A stretch of DNA of 33,706 nucleotides from GCA-2861595 sp035536185 (GCA_035536185.1 DATLOM010000051.1:1-33706); one strand, 5' to 3'; shown: positions 24,552 through 33,451, counted from the stretch's first letter. The notes: generated by a model not told the origin, from the letters alone. Translations and numbers: made by a program.

Positions 24552-24557
24552 TAGATT
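24552..24557 (+). promoter_or_regulatory. -10-like TAGATT for a leaderless Asp-box protein transcript
   Basis: TAGATT fits the actinobacterial TANNNT -10 and ends six bases before the GTG at 24564. There is no Shine-Dalgarno sequence, so the mRNA probably starts at the start codon. Confidence 0.5.
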
Positions 24558-24563
24558 GACAAC

Positions 24564-26132
24564 GTGACCACAGCGACCCGTACCTCCTGGCTAGCGCTAC
24601 CTTTCGGAGCTATGGTGATCCTGGGGGGAATCGCGCTGATCGCCACTTCAGCACCTGATGGCAACATTCAGGACCGTGCTCCCCGCCGCGGGCTTGAGGT
24701 GCCTGTCACGGCAATGGACCGTTCAGTCGGGCCCGCTAATAACTCGCCAACCCTTGTCGCTGATCCAGCCGATGAGCGGTTCGTAGCCTTGGCGAACAGG
24801 CTTGATGGCCCTGATTTCAGCTGCGCACTCCACGTATCGGGTAACGGTGGCCGAAGTTGGGCCCAGGTACAACCAGTCCCACAGCTCCCTCGAGGCGCCG
24901 AGAAGTGCTACGCCCCGGAAGTCGCCTTCGACGATGCCGGCAAGCTGTACTACCTGTTCACCGGGCTCGCGGGCGGCGGGAACGAGCCGATAGGGGCATT
25001 CCTCGCGACGTCGGTTGATCGAGGCCGGACCTTCTCAAAACCCCTCCGGGTCCTAGGACCTCTCAACTTCGCGGTCCGCATGGCCATCGACCCCGATTTC
25101 GGGAAGGGGGGCCGTCTACACCTGGTGTGGTTGAAGGCCACCTCGGACCCGCCGCTCGGGGCCTTCGGGCCACCTCCCAATCCCATCCTCACCGCCTATT
25201 CGGACGATGGCGGCCGAACCTTCTCCGATCCGGTGCAGGTGAGTGACCCGGCACGCAGCCTCGTGGTTGCCCCAGCCATGGCCATCGGCCGCGACCACCG
25301 CCTGCACGTCGCTTACTACGACCTCAAAGAAGACGCTGTTGACTACCAGGGTCTGGAGGGTCCGGTGTGGGAGGGTACGTGGTCCATTGTTCTGTCCACC
25401 TCAGATCCCGAAGCCAGCAGGTTCAAGCACTCCGTTGCGGAAGCCTCTGTAGCGCCACCCGAGCGGGTGATGCTGATATTCACCATGGCTCCCCCTGCCC
25501 TAGCGGTACGAAACGACCACGTGTGCCTGGCTTGGCCTGATGCCCGCCGAGGCGATCCCGACGTCATGTCCCGCTGCTCGAGCGACCGCGGCGACAACTG
25601 GGCTCCGCCGAGGCGGCTCAACGACGACCGTGTGGGGAATGGGCTCAACCAACTCATGCCCCGCTTGTCCTTCGCGCCCACAGGGCGGCTGGACGCCATC
25701 TTCTACGACCGGCGCCGCCATCCCTCGAACGTGTTGAACCATGTTTTCCTCACCTTCTCGACCGATGGCGGCCGGCAGTGGGCACCGAACAAGCGGCTCA
25801 CGAGCCACGCATCGAGCTCGAACGTCGGGCCGCAGTACGCAAACCCCTCGGCGCAGGGGAAGGTGGAGTTCGGTTCCCGCCTCGGGCTCCTCTCCGGGCC
25901 CCGGGGCCTGGTGGCCGCGTGGGCGGACACCCGTAACTCCTCGCCCACGGGGACCGGTCAAGACGTGTTCACGACCATCGTGCACATCCGTGGTACTTCA
26001 AACTCCCGCACTAACCTTGTCGTTGGTGGTGCTGGGCTGATCGTTCTCGGTGCGCTGACTGTGCTTGCCGCACGCCGACGGTCCACTCGGATACCAGAAC
26101 CACCGGCAACCTCGGGCACAGGAGCGGAGTGA
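24564..26132 (+). CDS. Membrane-anchored Asp-box (BNR, sialidase-like) propeller protein
   Basis: The 522-residue protein has an N-terminal signal/anchor (WLALPFGAMVILGGIALIA), a large outer domain and a C-terminal TM helix followed by RRR (NLVVGGAGLIVLGALTVLAA). The outer domain shows five Asp-box motifs (S-x-D-x-G-x-x-W/F): SGNGGRSW, SVDRGRTF, SDDGGRTF, SSDRGDNW and STDGGRQW. These are the marks of sialidase-type six-bladed propellers. I cannot confirm the sialidase catalytic Arg triad, so glycosidase activity is open and binding or scaffold roles are equally possible. The GTG start has no ribosome binding site, fitting a leaderless mRNA. The gene overlaps the following cupredoxin lipoprotein gene by four bases (GTGA). 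Confidence 0.85.
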   Translation: MTTATRTSWLALPFGAMVILGGIALIATSAPDGNIQDRAPRRGLEVPVTAMDRSVGPANNSPTLVADPADERFVALANRLDGPDFSCALHVSGNGGRSWAQVQPVPQLPRGAEKCYAPEVAFDDAGKLYYLFTGLAGGGNEPIGAFLATSVDRGRTFSKPLRVLGPLNFAVRMAIDPDFGKGGRLHLVWLKATSDPPLGAFGPPPNPILTAYSDDGGRTFSDPVQVSDPARSLVVAPAMAIGRDHRLHVAYYDLKEDAVDYQGLEGPVWEGTWSIVLSTSDPEASRFKHSVAEASVAPPERVMLIFTMAPPALAVRNDHVCLAWPDARRGDPDVMSRCSSDRGDNWAPPRRLNDDRVGNGLNQLMPRLSFAPTGRLDAIFYDRRRHPSNVLNHVFLTFSTDGGRQWAPNKRLTSHASSSNVGPQYANPSAQGKVEFGSRLGLLSGPRGLVAAWADTRNSSPTGTGQDVFTTIVHIRGTSNSRTNLVVGGAGLIVLGALTVLAARRRSTRIPEPPATSGTGAE

Positions 26133-26605
26133 ATCCAGTCGCTTCCCGCCTTGCGGCAACCGCATTGGTCGCTGGGTTCGCCGTCCTGTCCTCGTGTTCA
26201 GGGTCCAACAAAACGGAACCAGGGGTTAGGCCACCTCCTCCCGGGGCCCCAGTGATCGAGGTGACCATGCTTGACCATCGCTTCCAATACGACCTACCGA
26301 TCCCCGCGGGGCGAGTGGTGTTCCGTGCTCGTAACGCCGGGGGGTCTCCCCACCACATCACGATGATCCCGCTACCGGAGGATGTCGCCTCGATTGACAC
26401 GCAGCTTCGGAGCAGCGATCGTAAGTTCGTGAAACCGTTTGCCGGGTTCTATGACCGAATCCCCGGAGACACAGGCACGTTTGCGGTCGACTTGGCACCC
26501 GGCCAGCGGTACGCATTGATCTGCTCGGTCCTCGATGAGAAGGGAGAGCCGCACTGGCGCCACGGGATGGCATCACAGTTCGAAACTGCGGCACCCCGAT
26601 CGTAG
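26129..26605 (+). CDS. Cupredoxin-like lipoprotein with complete type 1 copper ligand set
   Basis: The 158-residue product has a lipoprotein signal (lipobox LSSC) and a Pro-rich linker, then a plastocyanin-like domain. Candidate copper ligands are all present in the right order: His in GGSPHHITM, Cys in RYALICSVLD, His in GEPHWRHG and Met in HGMAS. It probably carries electrons or copper at the outer face of the membrane. The GTG start overlaps the stop of the Asp-box gene, so the two proteins are made together, perhaps as parts of one surface assembly. It converges with the large kelch gene 35 bp away. Confidence 0.85.
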   Translation: MNPVASRLAATALVAGFAVLSSCSGSNKTEPGVRPPPPGAPVIEVTMLDHRFQYDLPIPAGRVVFRARNAGGSPHHITMIPLPEDVASIDTQLRSSDRKFVKPFAGFYDRIPGDTGTFAVDLAPGQRYALICSVLDEKGEPHWRHGMASQFETAAPRS

Positions 26606-26640
26606 AAGAATACGGCTGCAGAAGAGTAAGGCAATACTCG

Positions 26641-29600
26641 CTAACGGGAACGGAGGCTAATCGTGGTGTCCCGGTAGGAGAACACCCAGGTGGCACCGCC
26701 GACGGGGAGCGTCTGCTCGTCGCGGTGCCCGGAGATGCGGTAGCCGCCGGCGCCATCGTTGAGGGCGGGATCCCACCGGGCGGCGAAGTCGTGGCCGGAG
26801 AGAGCGGCTGCCTTGGTACCCGAGGGGTTGCCGACCATGGAGGCTCGATACCCGCCGAGGGGTAGGTCCACGGCGTCGACTCCCTCACCGGCGGGGTTCA
26901 CAAGCCGGGGACAGGAGAACCATGCCCAGTAGCCGCGGCCCTCGGCAACAGGCTCATTGCCAGGCTGCGTCGAGTAGGACCCGCGGGCGCCGATATCGAA
27001 CCAGCTGTACAGCGGCGACTGGGCATCAACCCGGGTGCCGGCTGGTAGGCCGACCATGGAATAGCCGCTCCGGTAGATCAGCTGGCCTGCCTCCGGCGCC
27101 GGCAGGACAGGGCAGTTGGCATCCAGCACTGGTGCCGCTCCCGGCGTGGTGACAGACACGGTGTTGGAGGTGGGACCTTCGCTGCCGTTTGGCCCGACCG
27201 CTCGTACCGCATAGTGGTAACCCGTGCCAGGAGTGAGCCCATCAACCAGGAGCGAGATAGGCCGGCCGAGGCTTGCTGCGGGGAATGAGCATCCGCCCTC
27301 GCAGACCGTGGTGGCGGCGTCGAACTCGTCCTCATTGCTGATCGGAGACGTGGATTCCTTGACTAAGTAGCGAGTGGCAGGAGGGCCGAAGACGCCGTCA
27401 CTCCCGGCAGTGGTCCAAGACAACTCGACACCCGCTTCGGAGAGAACCTTCGCCGCCAGATCTGTGATCCTCCCAGGTACACCCGAGGAGACGAACGTGA
27501 ACTCGTTGGGCCGTGGCGGGTTGGCCAAGGAGCTTCCACCCGGCGTGGTTACCACCACCTCCACCGTCCCCGCCCGGTGCGGCGGCGTAACGGCAGTGAT
27601 CTGGGTCGGTGAGTCGACAGTGAATCGGTCTACGGGTACGTCCCCAAGTCGAACGGCAGTGGCGCCGTCGAGAGCCCGTCCCGTAATCACCACCGGGGTC
27701 CCGCCCCCGCTCGGCCCTTGCTCCAGCGAAAGCCTGATGATCTCCGGGCCCGGGGTGAACAGCTCCGAGGCCGCTGTGGCGGGCTCTCTGCCGCCCGTTA
27801 GAAGGACACGACCGCACGCCACGCCGCAACCTCTCCCGGCGAGCACAACCGCAGCGTGGTCGGCGCGAGGCATCGTGGTCAAGCCTGCGTGGCTCCAGGA
27901 GTCCGTACTCGGGTCGTAGACCTCCGATGACTGGAGTTCGGTGCCGTTGATCAGACCACCGGTCACCAATACCTTCCCACCGGGAAGCTTCGTAGCGGAG
28001 TGGCCGGACCGGGCCTCGAGCAATGGCGCAGCAGAGGCCCACACGCCCCGGCTCGGATCGAATATCTCCGCCGAGCTGAGGGAGCCCTCGACTCCCTCCC
28101 CGCCGGCAACAAGCACTCGACCGTCGTCTAGGAGTGTCGCTGTATGGAAGCTTCGAGACAGCCCAAGTGCCCCTTCGGCCGTCCCCCACTCCGCCGTCGC
28201 CGGGTTGTAGATCTCAGTCGAAGCCCGCCAGGTCGGTCTCGAATGGAGAGTGCCCACTTCGCCGCCCGCGACAAGAACCCGGCCGTCGTCAAGCAACGTA
28301 GCGGTGTGATTCCGGCGAGACGTAGACAGCACATCGCCTGCGGACCACCGACGCGTGATGTGGTCATACAACGCGGTAGCGCCCGTGGCGTCACTCGCCG
28401 TGTTGCCACCGGCGACGAGGACTCGTCCATCCGGAAGAAGTGTGCTCGTATGGCCGAAGGTCGGAGAAACTGGGATTGGCCCAGTCGCCGCCCATTTGTC
28501 AGCTAGGGGTTGGTATGTCTCTGGAGCTTCGTTGCCATAAATTTGACCAGGATTTGGGCGGCCGACGACGAGCACGCTCCCATCCGAGAGCAGCGTCGCC
28601 GTGTGTGCTGAGCGCGCAGCCACCATTGATGCTGCCGGGAACCACGCGGCGGTTACAGGATCATAGAGTTGCGCAGCAGTCCTCTTCCCGAACTGGACAA
28701 ACTGGTCGTTAGTGCCGCCTAGCCCTCCGGTCACAAGGACCTTCCCATTAGCAAGAACGGTCGTCGTGTGGTTGTAGCGGGGTACACAAGAAGGGGAAGA
28801 TTGCATGCACGGCGTAAGCGGTGCCGCAGCGCTCCATACGCCGGAGGCATAGTCGTAACGGGCCAATGCCGTTGCCCCAGGTGTCGTGACCTTGACATCA
28901 ACCTCTCCCGGTGAATGGGGCGGTGTAATGGCGATGATCTCCCGATCAGATGCAATTGTCGTCTGCACTGCGGGCACTGCGCCAAACTGCACCCTGGTTT
29001 CGGGGTGGAAGAAGCCGGAGCCGATGATGATGACGGAAGACCCTCCCGAGGTGGTACCTATGGGTGGTGTGATGCTGAGCACCGAAAGCCGAGCGTGCGA
29101 GGTAGTGGGGTCGAACACTTCAGCGGAGGCCAGGCGGGTCACCTCGCTACCGATACCACCTGCAACTAGAACCCTGTCACCCTTATCACCACCTGGCAGG
29201 AGGATGGCCGTATGGGCACTGCGGGGTGTCAAGAGCGACAGGGCCGGCGACCACCGACCGGTAGCGGCATCATAAATCTCTGCCCTGGCGGTTCTGCCGC
29301 CGGCGACCAGGATCCGCCCACCCCCGAGATTCGTAGCCGTATGATCAGCACGAGCCTCGCCGAGCTTTCCGCTCTGGGACCACGACGAGGCAACCGGGTC
29401 ATAGACCTCTGACGTGTCAAGTGGTGCGGCATCGGCACCCCCTGCGATCAAGACCTGTCCGCTGGGGAGCAGCGTCGCGGTGTGGCGATCACGCGGGCTG
29501 TTGAGATTGATCCGGGTGCGCCAGATGTGGTTGCTGGTGTCGTAAATCTCCGAAGTGTCGGCGCCCACTACGAGAACTTCCTTGTGGCCTGCGAGCAACG

Positions 29601-31713
29601 TCGCGGTGTGCCGAGGGTGCGAAGCTTGGAGTTCTCTGAGCGTCGTCCAGGTGCCGCTCTTGTAGATCTCTGATGTACTTGGGCCGCCTCCCACCACGAG
29701 CACACTTCCGTCGTCGAGCAACGTCGCTGTGTGGCCGATTCTTTCTTGGTTCATCGGTGCCATGCGTTCCCACGTGCCGGTGCTCGGGTCATAGAGCTCG
29801 CTCGAAGAAAGTGGCGGGCCAGTGTCTCCGGATCTCGTTGCGAAGCCGCCCGTCACGAGCACCTTGCCATCAGGGAGCGCAGTGGCTGTGTGCTGAGCTC
29901 GCGCCTCATTCATTTCTGCGACCGCCCGCCACTGCTCGCTGAGGGGGTTGTAGGCCTCGCTCGAGCGCAGCGGTGTGCCGAGCCTCCCCGCCCGGACGCC
30001 ACCGGCAACCAGAACTTGCCCACCCTTCAACATCGTGGCGGTGTGGTGGGACCGAGGGGCGGCCATGGCCGCCGTAGCGCTCCAGGTGCCGTTCGAGGCA
30101 TGGTAGGTGAAGCGGTCAGCAGCGGTTCTAAGCGATGTCTCCGCAGATGCCACTGTCACGGTGACATGGACCGTCTCGGGGCGGTCCGTAGGGGGGCTGG
30201 CCGCGGTGATCGTGGTAGCCGAATCGACACGATAAAAGATGGCCTCCCGTTCACCGAACCTCACGGAGGTGACATTGGAGAAACCCGCTCCCGTGATGAC
30301 CACCCGGCTCTTCCCGGATGTCGGGCCTGTCGCCGGCTCCAGAGCAACGACCGAGGGCCGGCGTGTCGAGGGCGTGGGTTCGAACACCTCGATGCCCCGG
30401 CTGGTGCCGTTGCCCCCCGCGGCGACGACTCGGCCGTTCCCGAGGTAGGTACTCGTATGAAGATATCTGGGTTCCACCAGTGATCCCGTTGGCATCCAGG
30501 CACCCTGCACCGGGCGGCCAGCGTCGTCACGACCTTCGACCGCTGGATCAAAGATCTCGGAGGAGGGCTCTGCGCCATACCCGCCTGCGACCAGGATCTT
30601 GCCGCACCAGCTCGGAGGCGCCGCCGACACCGAATCGCAGGCCGGCCCACCGAGGAGGTCGGCAGTATGGCTGATGCGAGCTGAGGTCAGCGAACTTGCT
30701 GGCGACCAAACCCCCGTGGCGGAATCGTAGACCTCTGAGGAGCTAGTCGTGCCGCACAGGTTGATGTTTGCACCCCCGACCGGCAACCGAGGTGGGCTCG
30801 TGCCACAGTTGAGCCCGCCGGCAACGATTACGTTTCCGTTGGGGAGAAGTGTCGCAGTGTGTCCCCAGCGGTTGAATGCAAGCGGTGCCGTCGGTATCCA
30901 CAAATCCGTATAGGAGTCGTATAGATCAGCGCTGGTGCCGGTCGTAGCGTCGTCGTAGTTGCCCGCTCCCGGAACTGGGGCACCTCCGCCGCCTGCGACT
31001 AGCACTCTTCCATCCTTGAGGACAGTGGCGGTGTGCCGTCCCCGGACGGACGACATCGGCGTGCCCTCAACCCAACGCACTGGCGCGGTCGGGTCGTAGA
31101 TGGCGGTGGAGCTGCCACTCTCACAGACATCCAAGGTGTCCATGCATTCCGCTGCCACGGTCTTGAAGCCACCGGCGACAAGAACCCGCCCACCGGGAAG
31201 GACGGTCGTCGTGTGGCCAACGCGGCCCCCACCGGGGACGGTGCCGGCCGAAGCCCACTGACCAGTAAGCGGATTGAATAGCTCCGCTGAAGAAAGCGGT
31301 GTGGTGCTGTTGCCGGTACGCCCTCCGACCACTAGGACCTGCCCATCGGGCAACAGGGTCGCCGTGTGAGCTCTGCGAGCGACACTCATCTGACCAGTCA
31401 GAGCAGACTGTCCCGTTGCGGGGTCGTAGATCTCCGAGGTCGGCGTGCCGCCTCCGGCCAGGAGGACCCGACCGTCGGTGAGCAGGGTCTCAGAATGCCC
31501 CGACCGCGAGACGGCGAGCTCACCTGTCGTGTGCCATGTGCCAGGGGCGTCGGCGGCACGGGCTGGCAACGGCACCACAGTCAGAGCTCCAGCTGCGGCG
31601 ACGATGATAGTGATCAGCATCGGCACCGGCCGACACTTCGCCATGCGCCAGCGGAGTGCGTTTTCCGCACCGGTTTGGCGCATTGGCTGGCGGTTGCTAC
31701 GGGAAATGCTCAT
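26641..31713 (-). CDS. Giant exported protein: three 7-bladed kelch propellers alternating with IPT/TIG domains, then FN3
   Basis: The 1690-residue protein has a signal peptide (ITIIVAAAGALTVVPLPARA, cleavage near 53). I count 21 kelch repeats of the type HTATLLPDGxVLVAGG in three groups of seven. Group 1 is at about residues 57-450, group 2 at about 540-895 and group 3 at about 980-1370. Each group is followed by an IPT/TIG (Ig-like) domain (PATGPTSGKSRVVITGAGF; PPIGTTSGGSSVIIIGSGF; QGPSGGGTPVVITGRAL). An FN3 domain (DLAAKVLSEAGVELSWTTAG) and a ~115-residue terminal domain (LIYRSGYSMVGLPAGTRV, RGYWAWFSCPRL) close it. No TM or LPXTG is present. It is probably a secreted or wall-bound adhesion or scaffold protein. 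The start is the ATG at 31713 with AAGGA four bases upstream. Confidence 0.88.
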   Translation of the reverse strand: MSISRSNRQPMRQTGAENALRWRMAKCRPVPMLITIIVAAAGALTVVPLPARAADAPGTWHTTGELAVSRSGHSETLLTDGRVLLAGGGTPTSEIYDPATGQSALTGQMSVARRAHTATLLPDGQVLVVGGRTGNSTTPLSSAELFNPLTGQWASAGTVPGGGRVGHTTTVLPGGRVLVAGGFKTVAAECMDTLDVCESGSSTAIYDPTAPVRWVEGTPMSSVRGRHTATVLKDGRVLVAGGGGAPVPGAGNYDDATTGTSADLYDSYTDLWIPTAPLAFNRWGHTATLLPNGNVIVAGGLNCGTSPPRLPVGGANINLCGTTSSSEVYDSATGVWSPASSLTSARISHTADLLGGPACDSVSAAPPSWCGKILVAGGYGAEPSSEIFDPAVEGRDDAGRPVQGAWMPTGSLVEPRYLHTSTYLGNGRVVAAGGNGTSRGIEVFEPTPSTRRPSVVALEPATGPTSGKSRVVITGAGFSNVTSVRFGEREAIFYRVDSATTITAASPPTDRPETVHVTVTVASAETSLRTAADRFTYHASNGTWSATAAMAAPRSHHTATMLKGGQVLVAGGVRAGRLGTPLRSSEAYNPLSEQWRAVAEMNEARAQHTATALPDGKVLVTGGFATRSGDTGPPLSSSELYDPSTGTWERMAPMNQERIGHTATLLDDGSVLVVGGGPSTSEIYKSGTWTTLRELQASHPRHTATLLAGHKEVLVVGADTSEIYDTSNHIWRTRINLNSPRDRHTATLLPSGQVLIAGGADAAPLDTSEVYDPVASSWSQSGKLGEARADHTATNLGGGRILVAGGRTARAEIYDAATGRWSPALSLLTPRSAHTAILLPGGDKGDRVLVAGGIGSEVTRLASAEVFDPTTSHARLSVLSITPPIGTTSGGSSVIIIGSGFFHPETRVQFGAVPAVQTTIASDREIIAITPPHSPGEVDVKVTTPGATALARYDYASGVWSAAAPLTPCMQSSPSCVPRYNHTTTVLANGKVLVTGGLGGTNDQFVQFGKRTAAQLYDPVTAAWFPAASMVAARSAHTATLLSDGSVLVVGRPNPGQIYGNEAPETYQPLADKWAATGPIPVSPTFGHTSTLLPDGRVLVAGGNTASDATGATALYDHITRRWSAGDVLSTSRRNHTATLLDDGRVLVAGGEVGTLHSRPTWRASTEIYNPATAEWGTAEGALGLSRSFHTATLLDDGRVLVAGGEGVEGSLSSAEIFDPSRGVWASAAPLLEARSGHSATKLPGGKVLVTGGLINGTELQSSEVYDPSTDSWSHAGLTTMPRADHAAVVLAGRGCGVACGRVLLTGGREPATAASELFTPGPEIIRLSLEQGPSGGGTPVVITGRALDGATAVRLGDVPVDRFTVDSPTQITAVTPPHRAGTVEVVVTTPGGSSLANPPRPNEFTFVSSGVPGRITDLAAKVLSEAGVELSWTTAGSDGVFGPPATRYLVKESTSPISNEDEFDAATTVCEGGCSFPAASLGRPISLLVDGLTPGTGYHYAVRAVGPNGSEGPTSNTVSVTTPGAAPVLDANCPVLPAPEAGQLIYRSGYSMVGLPAGTRVDAQSPLYSWFDIGARGSYSTQPGNEPVAEGRGYWAWFSCPRLVNPAGEGVDAVDLPLGGYRASMVGNPSGTKAAALSGHDFAARWDPALNDGAGGYRISGHRDEQTLPVGGATWVFSYRDTTISLRSR

Positions 31714-31772
31714 CGGTCCTTGGTGTGTAGCGAGGGGTGCGGGTATGGAGAGGAGCCTGGGAGATGCCTCAT

Positions 31773-31803
31773 CCCCCGGCACCACTTCAAGCGGTACCGG
31801 GGG
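31773..31803 (-). terminator. GC-rich hairpin between stalk-protein and kelch genes
   Basis: CCCCCGGCACC (31773-31783) pairs with GGTACCGGGGG (31793-31803) over 11 bp, with one G-T pair and a 9-base loop. It lies in the 126-bp gap after the stalk-protein stop and before the kelch start, on the transcribed strand of both. It may terminate or attenuate read-through. There is no U-tract. Confidence 0.5.
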
Positions 31804-31839
31804 ACGGTCGGGTACTTCAAACAGCCTTGGAACCGGGTA

Positions 31840-32826
31840 CTAGGCCTGCCCGCTCACAGAATGGCTTGTGGCAAGCACCCGTCGGCGGCGGTGCTCAGCT
31901 ACGCCGAACCCGGCGAACAACGCCACCAGGCCCACCGAGAGCAGGCCAGCACCGAGCGCCAGCGGGGATGTGGAGCCGCTACCCGAGACGGGTGCGTCCA
32001 GTCCGACGCTGCGGCTGGGCTCGCTGCTGGCGAAGCCGCCCCAGAGGTCAGCAGTCGCAGAGCGGGCCGACGGCGAAGCGCTGCTGACGTCATCCGTAGC
32101 AGCTGTCGCCGGGATCGAGTTCTGATTCCTGTCGCCAGGGGCTGCGGTCGAGGCGGTAAGCGGCGACCGGACCGTACCCCCGCCGGACTGGGCCGTTCCG
32201 GCAGAGCCGGACGCCACGCTATGGGCGGAGGATGCTGCCGAGGTTGGCGCGGCGGGGGTCGGAGCGCTGGCACCAGGGGCCTGGGACTCCGTCGGGAAGG
32301 CTGCCCCGCCGTTTCCGGAAGTTACTGACCCGGCGGCTGGGTCTGACCCACCAGGTGCCACCTGGTTGCCCGACGAAGACCGACTCGTGCTCCCGGAAGC
32401 CGCTTGACCCTCGGAGGCGGTGGTGCCGCCTTCGCTTGAGTTGTACCCGCCGCTCATGGCGGTATCGGCCGGCGTAACCGTGAAGCTGATGGACGCCTTG
32501 CCGAGGACGACGTTGCCCTCGCGTTGCACGGCGACGACCGAGTAGGTGTCAGGGGTGGCGTTGGGAATGGTCACAGCCACTGCGAAATCCGGACCCGTGC
32601 CTGTTGCCAGGAGGGTGCCGTCTGTGCTGTTCCACCGGATCTGGACCGGACCGGGATTGAACATTCTGGCGGTGACGGTTGCGCGGGAGCCCGCCGGCCC
32701 GGAGCCTGGGCTGATCGAGCCGATGAAGGCCTGCTGCGTGCACGCCCAGGCCACGCTGGCTGCGCCGAAGATCATGAGGGCCGCAGCTACGGCGACCAGG
32801 CCGACGCTCCTCTTACCATCCTTCAT
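31840..32826 (-). CDS. Exported Ig-like protein with Ser/Gly/Ala-rich stalk and C-terminal membrane anchor
   Basis: The 328-residue product has a signal peptide ending in ASVAWA-C and an Ig-like beta domain of about 85 residues (FIGSISPGSGPAGSRATVTA, VQIRWNSTDGTLLATG, ATPDTYSVVAV). A long low-complexity Ser/Thr/Gly/Ala stalk (~residues 120-275) follows, then a C-terminal TM helix (PLALGAGLLSVGLVALFAGF) and RRRR. It should display a small Ig domain on a flexible stalk at the cell surface. No LPXTG motif is present. The start is the ATG at 32826 with AAGGAG five bases upstream. The kelch protein gene follows on the same strand, separated by a hairpin. Confidence 0.8.
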   Translation of the reverse strand: MKDGKRSVGLVAVAAALMIFGAASVAWACTQQAFIGSISPGSGPAGSRATVTARMFNPGPVQIRWNSTDGTLLATGTGPDFAVAVTIPNATPDTYSVVAVQREGNVVLGKASISFTVTPADTAMSGGYNSSEGGTTASEGQAASGSTSRSSSGNQVAPGGSDPAAGSVTSGNGGAAFPTESQAPGASAPTPAAPTSAASSAHSVASGSAGTAQSGGGTVRSPLTASTAAPGDRNQNSIPATAATDDVSSASPSARSATADLWGGFASSEPSRSVGLDAPVSGSGSTSPLALGAGLLSVGLVALFAGFGVAEHRRRRVLATSHSVSGQA

Positions 32827-33086
32827 GGTGTCTCCTTGGAACTGAGTGTGTTTCAGGGTAGGTCACTAGTCCTGCGGGGCCTAGCTGATTGCCACTATGG
32901 CAGCACAACTTCAAGCTTCGATAAAGAAGTCGCCCATTCCTCGAATTTCTTCCGGCGAGAGTCACCGGTGAGCCGTCTAGGTGGTCGGGGGCGCGCTCCT
33001 GCCGGCCGCCGCCTGGCGTAGGCTTGCTGGTTGGCCGCGCTGAGAGGTGCCGAGGACCCGCGGCGAGGCAGCCTGGCGGCGCCGGG
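32827..33086. other. Upstream region of the stalk-protein gene
   Basis: This 260-bp gap on the minus strand leads into the stalk-protein gene. It contains an AT-richer patch near 32905-32945, with an ACTTC/GAAGT inverted repeat around an AAGCTT, a plausible promoter zone. A small CCTGGC-GGC-GCCGGG hairpin (33072-33086) sits directly after the SHOCT stop and may be its terminator. I see no riboswitch or RNA gene that I can name. Confidence 0.35.
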
Positions 33087-33380
33087 TCAGTCGACGGTGA
33101 GGCGGCCAAACAGCTCGGCCTTGCGCTCCTCGAACTCGTCGTAGCTCATGGTGCCGGCGTCGAAGTGCTGGTGGATCTCCTCGATGCGCTGGAGGATCTC
33201 CTCGTGGGTGAGGTTCGGCGAGTAGTGCGTCGAGGCGGGCTCGCCACCTTCGAGCTCGGTGTCGAGATCGGTCTCACCCTCGGGTGGACCGTTCAGGCGC
33301 TTGTCCCTCTTGGCCGCAGCCTTCGCCTTTTTGGCCCGGTCACGCTGAAGCTTGTCGAAGCTCGTTCGCTGCGCAGCCAT
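33087..33380 (-). CDS. SHOCT-domain protein
   Basis: The 97-residue protein has a basic N-terminal helix (FDKLQRDRAKKAKAAAKRDK), an acidic linker and a C-terminal SHOCT domain (LTHEEILQRIEEIHQHFDAG, then MSYDEFEERKAELFGRL). SHOCT is a short helical domain often at protein ends and is thought to mediate oligomerisation or interaction. The start is the ATG at 33380 with AGAGGG about 7 bases upstream. It follows the cold-shock gene on the same strand, but a strong hairpin lies between them. The function is unknown; the basic N-terminus could contact nucleic acid. Confidence 0.85.
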   Translation of the reverse strand: MAAQRTSFDKLQRDRAKKAKAAAKRDKRLNGPPEGETDLDTELEGGEPASTHYSPNLTHEEILQRIEEIHQHFDAGTMSYDEFEERKAELFGRLTVD

Positions 33381-33417
33381 TCAGGCACCCTCTTTCAGAT
33401 CAGATCGTGGGACACGA

Positions 33418-33451
33418 CAGAGCCGCCGGCACGATTGCGCCGGCGGCTCTG
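33418..33451 (-). terminator. Strong hairpin between csp and the SHOCT gene
   Basis: CAGAGCCGCCGGC (33418-33430) and GCCGGCGGCTCTG (33439-33451) form a perfect 13-bp stem with an 8-base loop. It starts 15 bases after the csp stop on the minus strand and is followed by a weakly T-containing stretch. It is a good terminator for the short csp mRNA, or an attenuator that limits read-through into the SHOCT gene. Confidence 0.8.

Noticed and set aside
26641..31713. The repeated HTATLL/VLVAGG units as a DNA repeat array or CRISPR
   Set aside because: The repetition is at the protein level (kelch blades). The nucleotide copies diverge and have no constant spacer pattern. I saw no CRISPR array anywhere in the window.
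32827..32990. Possible cyclic-dinucleotide riboswitch upstream of the surface stalk protein
   Set aside because: None of the conserved sequence blocks I know for c-di-GMP or c-di-AMP riboswitches can be found.
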